This document shows positions 24,271 through 35,869 of a stretch of 64,000 nt of DNA, piece after piece (within the stretch, counting starts at the first letter, position 1; the number at the start of each line of letters is the position of its first letter). The position numbers and the translations under genes were made by a program. The notes under the pieces are model-generated. The model saw nothing but the letters and a program-made list of their open reading frames with translations, was not told the DNA's origin and searched no databases. Origin of the DNA: Mesocentrotus franciscanus (taxonomy: Eukaryota > Echinodermata > Echinoidea > Camarodonta > Strongylocentrotidae); contig CP137682.1 in assembly GCA_037976565.1 (NCBI GenBank), forward strand, positions 6,136,827 through 6,200,826. The letters are read 5' to 3'.

Positions 24271-26314
24271 CATGAATTTGGTTCAAATGAACATATTGGG
24301 AGCATATGCGATCCTACAATATTCAATGATCGTTGTCGCGGTAAACTCTTTATGTTGTATAGCTCCCTCTCAATATTAATATTACTTTAGCTTCAAAACA
24401 ATGTTTCTTTACTAAAATCGACTGATTTTCTATTCTTGTTTGGAAATTATATATCAGAACTCCATATTCCGAGATTTTCATGGTCGCAGCTGATATTTTA
24501 ATTTCTTTAAATCCTTAGCGTTTTAGAGCCCAATTTTTTCAAAGTTGCTTAATCTTAGGTTCACAATGGTAATGCAAATTTTAAATTTCATAATCCAATC
24601 CTGTTGAAATATTACCAAAACTTTGTATTACCTTTAAGCGCTATATAAAAGTGGAATATTATATCATACCCCTATTTATGCATGTGATGTGATGGTTCTT
24701 TAATCGAGTTTCATTTTAAAATGTGTGTAGTCTGAACAGGGAAGTTGAAGTAGACAGTGAGATGTTTATCTTAACCATCGAGAGTAGGGGGAAATGGAAT
24801 CGTGGGATAGGAACAAGAGTAGGATGGTGCAATGAGGTGAAGAGGTCATGTGATGCGGTTTGAGGGAGGATATTTCGAGAAGCGGAGGAAACCAGATTAG
24901 TTTCCTTGAATGATATCAAGTAAAGTTGGATCGACTTGAAATTTAACAAGAATCAAAGTTTATCGTCATCAAGGGAGCATAGAAAGCCATAGATGCAGTT
25001 TCATCTGGCAGTTTGTAAGCTCAGAATACACAATACCGGTATTTGCTTCCAATAATGTAGAAAAGGAATGCTATATTTGCTGTGTTCACAAGCTGCTTGA
25101 TTTGGCACTTCTCCTTGCCTTTAATTTCATACAAGCCTAATTTGTAACATTGATTCAGAAAAATGTTGTTGGTTGGGGTAACCATGAAGTTTAAGTTTAA
25201 GTTTTAAGATCTCGAGGCAGCAAGAAACTTTGTGAAGAATCACTGGGCTTGAGAAAGTCCACAAGAGCGGATGAAAGCTTGCCTACTAACTTCTAAGGTT
25301 GGTAGGAGCTTGAACTATATGTTAATTTGTAACATCATATGATACTATACATAACATGGATTGCCAATTGCCGTCACGATCTTTAACATTCTTGCAAGTC
25401 ACGAATGCTCAAGATTTCTGAAAAACCTCATCAACAGCAATCAAAACAAACGGTTTCCAAAACTTCTCCGTCCAAGGGAAACGTTTCACAACTTGCTAAT
25501 GAGATTGATTAGTGGGTATCACGGCAGGAGCCATCGTAAAGTCAGGTCTATTACCCACCTCCCCCTTTAGTTGCGATAAGAGCAAGAGAAACATCATCAC
25601 TCAAAGCATGAAGACATCAAACGTCACTAACCCCCACAAAGATTATCTTATTTTAAAACTAGATTTCCTGGGAGACTTCATGACTTAATTAGACTAATGT
25701 CAGGGGTGTGCGATATGTATTGTAACCATTATGTAATTGGAAATAAACCCATGAAACCTCTTAAAAAGTTTGTAAACTTAAGTTTGTTCGATTATATCTC
25801 ACCTGTTATGGGAAAATTATTACTTTGTTTAGTATCATTAGATGGAATGTTTATTCCTTTTTCAAATTATACCATATTTGTTATTGTTTTGCAGCCATGG
25901 ATTGAGCTGTATATCATAATGAGGGCAGGGTCAAAAGTGAAAATTTGCACTGGTATTGTTATGCAGTGCACTATACACAGCGGCCTATATAATTATATAC
26001 ACTCTTCAAAGAAAGAAGAATGCAGTGCATTTTGCAACTTTTCACTTTTTACCTTGCCCCTTATTTAGATGTAATGCACATTGCATGACTAAAGAATCAT
26101 AACAAATGATGGGGTATCATTTTAAAGAGGAATAAACAGAATATCTTATGAATTGATACTTATTTCTAAACATAGCAGCGATTATGCCACAACAAGAGAG
26201 ATATAATCATTTAAACTTGAGTTTACAAACTTTTTTTTGCAGCACTTTAGATAGGCTTCACAAATAAGCTGTGATTTTGTTTCACTCGTGATGCATGCTT
26301 GAATGTTTGAAGCA
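24271..26314. other. Intergenic DNA, no gene seen
   Basis: A SINE-tail-like aagcgctatataaaa lies near 24636. Frames at 25361-25570 and 25697-26068 have no domain or splice support. Confidence 0.35.
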
Positions 26315-26514
26315 TTAAAGCCCCACTGCACTATTTGTAGCTACTTGCTCCCTCTATATAGCAAACAATGCCTAAGCAGTGCCCGTTGGTCCCCCATGAT
26401 CCTCTTTTTCTTATGTTAATTGAGAGCTGAGTTTATGAGATAACCACCTGTCAGTGACCATGCTGGGAGGTCTAATCCCTCCTGGCCAAACTATATAGTG
26501 CAGACAGGCTATAA
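26315..26514 (-). mobile_element. MITE family C, copy 3
   Basis: Reverse copy with the left end ttaaagccccactgcac intact and a mutated right end (caggctataa). Confidence 0.7.
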
Positions 26515-26555
26515 TTTTCCCTTTTCTCTCATTTCTCTTTTTGGGGGTTAAATCT

Positions 26556-26603
26556 CCCCTCTCTCTCTCACACACACACACTCTCTCACACACACACACA
26601 CAC

Positions 26604-26639
<36 letters not shown>

Positions 26640-26645
26640 TCTCTC
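26556..26645 (+). repeat. (CA)n/(CT)n compound microsatellite
   Basis: Alternating runs of ca and ct dinucleotides. Apparent small frames across it are composition artefacts. Confidence 0.85.
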
Positions 26646-27697
26646 TCTTTCCCTATATCTATTTCTCTACCGGTAGTTCAATTTCTGTCTCCCTCTGGAT
26701 TATTATATCTGTTTATCTAGCAGTATTATGGTGGTAACACTTCTCTTTTGTTAATCAAAGATGTTGATATCTCTAACCCCCCCCCCTCCCTCCCTGTCTC
26801 ATTCTACCCATCTTTCTCTCTCCCAAAACTGTTATATTGCAAGTACATGTATAGCTTTACATTCCCCATATAGGAAACCATCAGGTATTTCCCTTTACTT
26901 GACTATACCGACAAACAATACCCAAAAGAGTTTTCAAAAATACCTCCATTTGGCACGGTGTCCAGTTTTTCTGAGTGTCTGGCCAAGAATGTTTAATTCT
27001 GGATTGCACCAAATCGGTGTGATATGTTTGTGCTAGGCGGATAGTTTGGCAAGTATAAAACCTGTTCATTTACCAATCAGAGAAGTAATTTTTAATCACA
27101 GAGAACAAGTTATTTAAATTCCAGTGAGAATGCAAGGATAGTTCTAGCACTTGCCAGGTTTTTGCCATTTTCTGCCCTGTTAAACTAGCCTTGATTTCAT
27201 TGTTTTATGATCTTGATTTAAACCCCTTTTGTTATCCTCCCCAATCAGTAGGCTGTCCCATTTCCAAGCATGTTTATTACAGTCAGTCTACCTTATTAAA
27301 GGGATAATCCATTATACCTTATAATAATTTTAGTACAAATTAATCGGATAGATCAATGAGGTCAAGAACATAGGAATCAATTAGAAGGATAAATAGTTTA
27401 TTAAAGAGATTAATGTATACACACTATATAAAACTTTGATTACGGTAGTAGCATCATAATATTTAATTAATTTAGAATCACCAAGCCGATGTATTTCTTC
27501 AAAATTTTCTTTTAAATATTTTTGTAGGAGTGCAGTAATATTGCCCTGCTGTATAAAAAAAAATCCTCCAGATGTTATATGGAGGCCCACTTTTTAATTG
27601 TATTTCTTTAAGTCTGATTCAATCAACTTAAATTTTCCTTTTCTTAAAAAATGACATTTTGGAGTATTTTATATATTTGATATGATTTATCACTGAG

Positions 27698-29149
27698 TTA
27701 AAAGGTACTATGTCCCATTTGCAGGCCCAAAAAATGAAAAGGTAAAATTCCAAGGGCATTTGAAAGACAATACTAATTTAGAACTTCCCTAAAAAAAGGG
27801 GGCTTGAAAATGTCTTCAGTGGGAAAATAATGACTATTAGTTGTCGAATCGACTTAGGAGCTATAGAGCCAGTAAGTAATAGCCTGATTTTTCAGACCAT
27901 TGTACCGAATGGTCGTACGTTTTATGCTGCGCAAAGATTCAATCAGTTTAATTTTGGCTATTACAAGAAGTGGGTTATTGATGTAGACAAATGCTCATGT
28001 ACCCTTTACAGCTCATTTTATGTATATTATTACCAAAGATGAAAAAGCCAGTCAGTCTCTCAATAGTGTCTGACAGTGAAGTCTAGCAAGTAAACGGGTT
28101 TCCTTGCATAATTTGAATATGAGGACACTGCTAACGTTTAAATTTCACAGATAGGACATACATGACATATTCATAATTCCTGCAAAGGTCTACATAAGGG
28201 GCATTTACACTGTCATCCAAACACGCCAAAAAATGCCTGACCGCGATGTTTCAGTGATGTTACCAAGGCAACTACGCTTTACCGGCAAAAAATGCCAAGC
28301 CCGAAACATTCCAAACCGAAGTGTGATCTTTTTTTTTTTTGGCGTGTTTGGCAAGTATAAATGCTCGCAGCTGAAACATTGCGAGGTTTGTCACGTGACT
28401 TTAGGAGCGGGGATGGCTTTCGTTCTTGAAGCCTTATTTCCATAAAGTAAACAACTTGTTTACCCTGAACCACTACGAAAGTGTCTCAGCTAAACTGTAA
28501 AATCTCGCTTTAGAAACCACCAAATGAAATGCTTGAAATATCAAATGGAAGAAGAAGAGTTGTTCTAACTGATAAATATTGTAAATAGTTGTCAAACCCT
28601 GTTTTAATATGCAAAAACAGAGCGAAACAAAGCGCAATCTTTTTGTATTATTTTATCTGAAAATATTTCACTATTTTTCATGTTTTCCGTCATTACACCC
28701 GATTGATACTTTCGTACGTGATAAATCAAAGTATATCAAAGCTCTCTTCCAAATATCTTCTCATAATTCTATGTCACACTGTTGTTTCGGGAATAAATCG
28801 AAGGCAATGTCATCAACGAACCCATTGCGAAACATTCACGGAAGCGTAAATGTAGGCCCATCTATAGGGGTACATGCGGTAACATGTAGTCCATGTAGTC
28901 ACACGTACTGTTATGTAACGTGCATGACTGTTTGTGCTGGACTCGCTGTGTATGGATCAAGCATTTTGCATTGGGAAGACCATGCATGCGCATTACCAAC
29001 CAAAACATTGCTGAGCAGCTCAGTCGGTGATGTTTTGGCACAAGTGTAAACGGGTGCACGAAACATCACGATTTTTCAAAATGAGGTATTTGACAGTATA
29101 AATGCGCCTATAATTTGATGTTGGCTGCAAAAGGGACATAGTAATGTTA
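27698..29149 (-). mobile_element. MITE family A, copy 3, split by a second transposon
   Basis: The element runs reverse to the copy at 456-992. Its body occupies 27698-28196 and its other terminus 29110-29149. The 913 bases in between (28197-29109) are a different TIR element. Joining the two parts restores the sequence order of the intact copies, so the insertion came later. Confidence 0.72.
28197..29109 (+). mobile_element. TIR element B1 nested in MITE A
   Basis: The element is 913 bp with terminal repeats agg[gc]gcattta[ct]actgtc, two mismatches in 18. It is flanked by ATA on both sides (28194-28196 and 29110-29112), consistent with a 3-bp target duplication. The interior contains repeated caaacacgccaaaa-type motifs and aaacatcac motifs but no recognisable transposase. 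Small open frames inside (for example 28609-29049) show no domain. Confidence 0.68.
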
Positions 29150-29185
29150 AACCATGTGTACACAAAAGCACTGCTTCCTATCAGT

Positions 29186-29608
29186 AGGCGCATTTATACT
29201 GTCAAATACCTCATTTAAAAAAATCGTGATTTTTGGCGCTCCCGTTTACACTTGTGCGGGAACATCACCAACTGAAAAGCTCAGTGATGTTTTGGCGTGT
29301 TTTGGTTGGTAATGCGCATGTGCGGTCTTCCCATTGCAAAATGCGTCTTCGATCAGCTGTTTTTGCTCTGTGGCTACTTTATGCAAATAAGTCTTCAAGG
29401 ACGAAAGCTAGCGATGTTTCAGCTGCGAGCATTTATACTCACCAAACACGCCAAAACACGCCAAAAAATCACACTTCGGTTTGGAATGTTTCGGGTTTGG
29501 CATTTTTGCCGGTAAAGCGTAGTTGCCTTGGAAACATCACTGAAACACCGCGGTCAGGCTCCGGTTTGGCATTTTTTGGCGCGTTTGGATGCAAGTGTAA
29601 ATGGGCCA
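29186..29608 (-). mobile_element. TIR element B2, inverted deletion relative of B1
   Basis: This copy of about 420 bp is related to the element at 28197-29109 but in opposite orientation. It starts aggcgcatttatactgtcaa and ends near gtaaatgggcca. AGT occurs next to both ends (29183-29185 and 29609-29611), a possible 3-bp duplication. It lacks about half of the longer copy's interior. Confidence 0.62.
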
Positions 29609-30036
29609 AGTCATTGCTTTTTATGAATGAGAGTACTGCGGTAACAATGGCTCAGCTTAATCCTGCCCTTAATCCCATATCCACTTGTTAATCCATTGGT
29701 CACATTTACTTCAGCAGACGCCCTTTATTAATCCCCATGTTAGCTGATGGCTCTCGCCATTGAATGGATGTACATGTAGGCCTACATGTACAGTTGCAAA
29801 GAGAACAGATGATGTATCACCTAAAATTTTCAATTCAAATCTGTCTACCTTTTTATGAGGATATTTTAACTCTTTTTCTCACTACATACGACATGTTGTA
29901 TTGACTTTGGATAATTTAATTTAGATGTTAAAAAGTGTCTTCATGAAATGTGATAGTTGGAAAATTAATGACGAATTATTACTACCGTAAATCTCCATGT
30001 ATAAGGCGCACCTGTGTATAAGGCGCACCCCTATTT

Positions 30037-30125
30037 TCAAACCCCCCCCCCCCCAAAAAAAAAATATATAATAATAATAATAATTCGGGGGGGGGGGCTT
30101 TGGGGCTTTGGGGCTTTTTTATGTT
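30037..30125 (+). repeat. C-run, A-run, (AAT)n, G-run cluster
   Basis: A poly-C run followed by poly-A, ataataataa, poly-G, and then three near-copies of ctttgggg. The C and G runs could pair as a hairpin. Confidence 0.7.
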
Positions 30126-32329
30126 TTTTGTTAGGAAATCAGATCAGATTGCGTCTTATTTCAGTGTCGGAAATACTTATTACGAGGCGCAGTTGAAGTG
30201 CTTGTGAACTTGTTACAAATAATAGTAAGTTAGTAACAATGTTGTTTTTAAAACTAAAGATGACAGAAAAATTTTCCTCCAAGTCCAAACAGAAATTTGG
30301 ACAGGCTAGTTTTCGAGTGGTGATGTAAGTGAGCTGCATGATACAGGTGAGTGAGCCGAAGACACGGCAGAGCTTCGGCCGGCAAAGTGCTTTGTGAAGG
30401 GGCAGAATTTATCAAGACTGAAAAAAAAAAAAAAAACCCTAATAATTCATCATTTGATTCATTTAGATATGACTTGATACTGTAAAACAGGTTTTTAGAT
30501 TCCATAATTACATGAAATGCCATGAATACATAAGATGTACATACCAGTACATGCTTCTTCTTCTTTCTTTTTTTTCTTCTTTTTTTGGTAGTTAAACATA
30601 TTTTCAGCATTTTTATTTTGGCAGTATTGATTTTAAGAAGATATCATGTTCTGAAATTATATTAAAGCAGATCTTGCATTCAGCTGCCTCAAAATCTATT
30701 AAAATCCTTTAAAAAATTCATGATGTAAAAAAGTATTGAGGTATTATTACCCCTCTAGATGTCAAAACATATCAAAGCTCCCAGCCAGATTACTGTATAT
30801 CTCTACAACCCCCTTCATTAGAGAAGATCGTGTTATAAGCCCAGAGTAGGGAGGGGTTACATCCACATCCCCCTCCCTGACAAGTCACTTCCTGCTCGAC
30901 GACCTCAGTAACGATGACGTCTGGGCCCTGGCTATAGCTGGTCCAGGGGAAGAAGAATAACATGGAATGGATGGCTGGGTAATTCATACCAGCATTTTTG
31001 TCCTTGTTACTATCAGATAGAGAGAGTATTCACATCTGAGTTCACACTAGGATTTCTCCTTTATTGGCCCAAAGTATTATTTTAGACCTGTATTCAAACA
31101 CAGATTTGTTCCTCATTCATGAAAACTAATTATCTTTATAGATATTTGTATATGGTACTACACCGGTTTCTGTTATTTTATTTAGAGCTATGTTCATATT
31201 AGCTATTGTTTTCTTCAACTTCCAACTGCACAATTGAGCATATTTCTTCATTATTATATAGTTACACTGTATGTGTGTTTATATAACTATTGCACATGAA
31301 AGCTAGGAAAAGCTAGATTTTCTAGTTTAATACTCTTTCAAGAAAGCATTGTTTTTCAATGAAAAAAGTGTCTCGTGACCGACCTTTTTTCTTGATGACC
31401 TAGAATAATTAATTTCCTTTAATACTCTGTTGGTTTGGCTCCCTGCCACATTAGAAGAATGGAAGGGTTATTTAAAGAGCACTTCATCATCGAATGATCT
31501 CGGAAATCAAACTTCCATTGTATTATTCCTTGGGACTCCACACATACAGTAATTTACTTTAATTGTGAACTCTAAGCCCTTGAAAATATGTTGTTATTTT
31601 GTGCCGTGGAAAGCAATATTACAGCCAAGATATAATTTCCAAACTTTGCTATATGATATAAATACAATTCTATAATCTACAAGTTTGAAAATGAAACGGA
31701 AACAGGAGATACAAATTTTAAGAATTTTGGAAGAAATGCCATACAAGAAACTTTAGACCAAGAGATACTTAATGATCATAAACCACTACAAGAAACATTA
31801 AAGATGGTATTCTTTATTGCAAACATTTTATGACAAGAATATAAGTTTTCACCCTATTGCTATTGCTGTCAGGGTTTGACATGGGCATTACAAAGTTCCT
31901 ACAAGTGACAGATTAATATTTGTAATGAATAAGTATAAATAAAGTGAGAGTGCAGAAAGCTACGTACCAGCTACCGGCAATCTGTGAACTGCTAATGCAT
32001 CCCTTCTAAAGAGTGATAGATGTCAATGCTCAATGGATTATACAGGTCAATCCTGTTTTAATCAGCTGGAAATAGGACCTGTATGATATGAAATTGCATG
32101 TTCAGTGAGCAGTAGGCAGTTATTTCAGTCATTCAAAAATCTTGTATTCATGTGCCTGAAATGAGCACTTGTTTACAAATTTGTTAAATTTTTAGGCTGT
32201 ATGACTTCAATGCTGATTATAACCATTATATTTGTCCAAGGCTAAAATTGTTAAATTTCTCAATGTTTGAGATGTTATTTTATTTAAGGTAATAGAATTC
32301 TAAGATGCAAGGAATACACAGATATACAG
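30126..32329. other. Intergenic DNA, no gene seen
   Basis: No repeat family or coding frame could be supported. The GC-richer patch at 30820-30950 has a small minus-strand frame without a domain. Confidence 0.35.
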
Positions 32330-32686
32330 TTAAAGGTATAGACCAGTTTTGGAAATGCCCCCCTCTAAAAAAATGAAATGGAAGCTCTTATTACCAATCA
32401 TGTGAAAGAATATGTTTTGACTAATACGTGATGATACAAATTTTGCCGGGAAACCGCCTACTAATTGATATATTTGGTAAATTATCATATCAATCCGGCC
32501 TGGATAGATATCGCGACGGTCATTTCAACATTGAACATTTGGGCATATATTTCTGCATTTTTGCAAATTTAGGTTGAATTATTGCCATCTAAACATCTGA
32601 AGGCAATATTTAAACAATATTGAATGGATATTTTGCACCCAAAATCCTTGAATCACAATTTTACCACTACAGGTCTATATCTTTAA
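32330..32686. mobile_element. MITE with ttaaaggtatagacc ends
   Basis: The inverted termini are ttaaaggtatagacc and ggtctatatctttaa, 357 bp apart. TTAA stands at both borders. There is no coding content. Only one copy was seen in this window. Confidence 0.6.
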
Positions 32687-33429
32687 CAACTAAATTATTC
32701 ATATATACCCCTTGAAAATTTGATTATTTTTGTGTTTTTGTAACACAAGAATGAAACTTATGAAAGGTAGACCGGTTGAATGCTTTTAGATGTATGTCAC
32801 ATTCTCAAGAGATGTAAATCGTACATTGGAACAAATTAATTTTTCATATCCTTGAAAAATTACAGAACTGGGTGAAGGTATGAATAATTTAGTTATTAAC
32901 TGTAAATGTCATGCATGCAAACATGTGCATGAACAGACATGTGTGTTTTACTGTACTAGAGAAGATTGAGCAACTGCTCTGTGTTCTACCATCCCAATTT
33001 TCTGGCACATATATCAGTGCCAAAACTATTGAGGCAAGTTATCTTAAAAACTAAAGATAACAATATTAATATTTGGATAGAAATCAGCTTCTAATTATGT
33101 TCTATGGCTTTCTGATTAGTTTTACTCTACTATATATATACAAAAAATAGGTTTACTGTGATATTTGAATTCCCCTTCCAAAAATAAATATCAAGGTCAT
33201 GTTCATTGATGTTTCAGCAAAATTACAACTTTTTAAATTTGTTGCAACTTTGAAGAAGAATGCGAGGTATTCTTCAAGGTAAAAACCGTTGTTTACAAAT
33301 TGATTTGTAAACAATGGATGAGGTATCTGACTATCTGTAACATGAGTTCATTTGGCATTGGTGCAAATAGCTGTGAGGGAGTTATGGAAAAGTTTTAGCC
33401 CAGTCTATGCTGTCAAGTGAGAACCCTGC

Positions 33430-34080
33430 ATTCATAGAGTATAGTGAGTCAAGACACCCTCCACCCGATGGGTGTATCCCGCCTTCGATGTGAATCCACA
33501 GCTCAGGAAGCAGAGCGCAGCGGTAACGGACAGCACAGCAGTCGACGATTTAAATTGGATCGCTTCACGCCCGCTCAAAGCACCGTCGATTGATCTGCCT
33601 TGCAGATAGGCCTCAAACATACTCCAGACTCGCTCTTGCACCCCTTTTTTCCTCTCTGTCTTCTTGTTTCGCAACCAGGGATACCCATCCTCGTCGGAAC
33701 TTCCGACAGCTGCACTTATCTGGCAGGCTTCAGGGTCTTGGCTGGGAGATTGAAGCCGAAAGGGTGGGAACACTCTTCTCTCCAGAAAGAAGACAAAATT
33801 TGATGCACAGCTGGGGGATGATCCAGATTTTGTTTTTCAGCAACGGTACCCCCTCACCAGAAAAAAATAAATTAATATCTTGTAATTTCTCTGGGCTATG
33901 ATAACTGACAGGGCAGGAGATAAATACTAGGGTTTATATTTATGTCGAGGACATTTGGAGTTCCGACTGTCGGTGAAGAAGGAGCAGGTAGAGTTGATCA
34001 CTTTATCATGGAGTGGCAGCGGTGGGATGTATTCATTCGGAAGGATGCCTGCTGAGGTCTGGTTGCATCGTAGGGATTTA
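33430..34080 (+). promoter_or_regulatory. CpG-enriched tract, possible promoter or first untranslated exon
   Basis: This stretch is richer in CpG and in non-repetitive mixed sequence than anything upstream: many CG steps between 33465 and 33600 and again at 33940-34075. It lies 1.7-2.3 kb before the first coding exon of the plus-strand scaffold gene. It also carries overlapping open frames on both strands (for example minus 33432-33773), as expected of GC-richer DNA, but none has a recognisable domain. I infer a promoter or 5' untranslated exon. No TATA box or initiator was identified with confidence. Confidence 0.25.
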
Positions 34081-35730
34081 GAAGATTTGATGGATGGTTC
34101 TGTCCGAAGTCTTGGACGACACCGTTGACTGAAAGCTTTTTTCCCATGAATGCAAGCTTTTTGGTCTCTGTAGGCCTACATCACAAATGTTATAAAGCCT
34201 GTGGAGGAGTATTTGCTTCAGTTGGTAACTCAAAGTTTGAGGAGCTTGGATGTGGATGCTGAACCCGGGAGGCATCTTGTACAGCCCTGTACAGATTTTT
34301 AGTTTGTTTGTACACATGTAGGACAATCAAATAAAAGTGAGGACTTTCATGCATTTCAAACTGGAGTGATTTACAATCAACATTTTGTGACTGATTTATC
34401 TCTCCTCAAAAAATTGTTGCTGTTGTATTAAATTTCATTTGATCGGACAACCATTCTGCTCCATATTTCCCACGAGCACATCTGAGTTTGAGCTCATCCT
34501 GAAATTACTGCCAAGCATTATAGGCCTATCAGCTAAAAGTTTCAGAGATCTTCAAGAAATTTCTTACTTCTGGACCTTCATTAATTCCAGCCACATGCAT
34601 GTAGTGAGGACCTAGACTGCATGTCCCGCTTTATAGAAGCCAGTGTTCAAGTATTGTAAAGTTCTGTGGACTTGTGCTTATAATTGGAACGAGATGTAAA
34701 ATGTGATTCAGCCATCCGCAGTCCAAAGCATAGCGTGACTTAAGAGAAGTGGACAACGTCAACGTCAGATATAATCAAAGCAGACACACCCTACATCAGA
34801 AAGAAGTTTGGCATTTCTATTTTTACCTTAGACTATGAATTAATCCTGTCATAAACATCATTTATACCTTTCAAGGTTAAGACCAATACACCTTGATATA
34901 TAGTTTGAGCAAAATAAATTATAGACTAAGAACAGCAGCACAACTGCTCTGTGTCTCATCAATTTGTGTAAAACTTTGCAAATTTGATAAGAAAACTGCT
35001 TTCAAATCCCACCATGAACTTGCAAAAAAGCAGAGGGCTTAACTAGTTTAAGTTCTCAGACAGTCTGCAATGGTTGTCCATCATCAGATGTCATTTTGGG
35101 AACTAATTGGCCCTCCCACGAACGGTCACTGCAAGTCTAAAGCCGCTTCCCTCGCTTGAACTTGTAAGGGTGATGTCACCGGCTTACCCACGTCTGGAAT
35201 GAACTGAGGATGAATCTCTAAACTGGACAGTTGCTCGAGGATGGCAAAGACTTCTAAGATATAATTGCAATTGTTCTTTGCAGTTTCTGTCCTTGACTGT
35301 GGAGGAGGATCAGGGATTGTCCAGATTCATATGACTTTTTGGCACCAGAGAAATTGAGGATTACCTTATATCTGCCTCTTTTGTTTTTGGTCTAATTCAG
35401 GATTAAGAGGACTTCTTTTTAATAATTGCTGGCTAACTCTGTGTAAAGGTACAGATATAGATGTACATGTATGAATGACCTACGCCCTAGATAACTAGGA
35501 CTCATCTCTTCATTCTTCAATTGTACTGTCCTGGATTTGACACCCACTAGGATTTGTTTCACCTCTCTTATCTCTTCATGATCACTGTTAACTTAATGTG
35601 AGCCAGCATAATCAGCAAGGATCTAAGTTTTTGGAAGTCTGTGGCTGTCTCCATGTAGAGGATATTCCACATACCGGTAGTATCATCTTTGAGGTGTATG
35701 CTGATGTTGATGATTGACTTCATATTCTAG
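34081..35730 (+). other. Non-repetitive DNA before first coding exon, possible 5' UTR or intron
   Basis: I see no member of the repeat families here, and composition is intermediate between introns and exons. It may hold 5' untranslated exon sequence of the scaffold gene. A possible acceptor (catattctag) ends at 35730. No open frame here has a recognisable product. Confidence 0.25.
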
Positions 35731-35761
35731 CAGTGTGCATTGACAAACCTTTATTAGAGCC

Positions 35762-35869
35762 ATGATTCCTTGTGAGCCAAAAAGCAAGGAAGCAGCAGCG
35801 TTTCCAATCATGGGAGACTATAACATGACTTTCACTGCTTATGCCTGGATATTTGAGGAATTTTACAAG
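35762..35869 (+). CDS. Exon 1 of scaffold gene (start codon)
   Basis: The exon encodes 36 codons from ATG to a donor of form acaag|gtgaggt and ends in phase 0. An in-frame TGA at 35741-35743 lies just upstream, and a possible acceptor (ttctag) ends at 35730, so this would be the first coding exon, preceded by untranslated sequence. A second in-frame ATG at 35812 (residue 17) has A at -3 and G at +4 and is the better initiation context. Translation may start at either. The peptide has aromatic residues near its end (AYAWIFEEFYK) and joins in frame to ILPYNHKAQ of the next exon. No domain is recognised. The composition is clearly more coding-like than the flanks, but the exon call rests on the open frame, donor and phase match only. 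Confidence 0.6.

Noticed and set aside
28609..29049. 146-codon plus-strand frame
   Set aside because: It lies entirely inside the nested TIR element B1 and has no transposase motif.
33432..33773. 113-codon minus-strand frame in the CpG-rich tract
   Set aside because: There is no recognisable domain or acceptor/donor pair, and competing plus-strand frames occur over the same bases.
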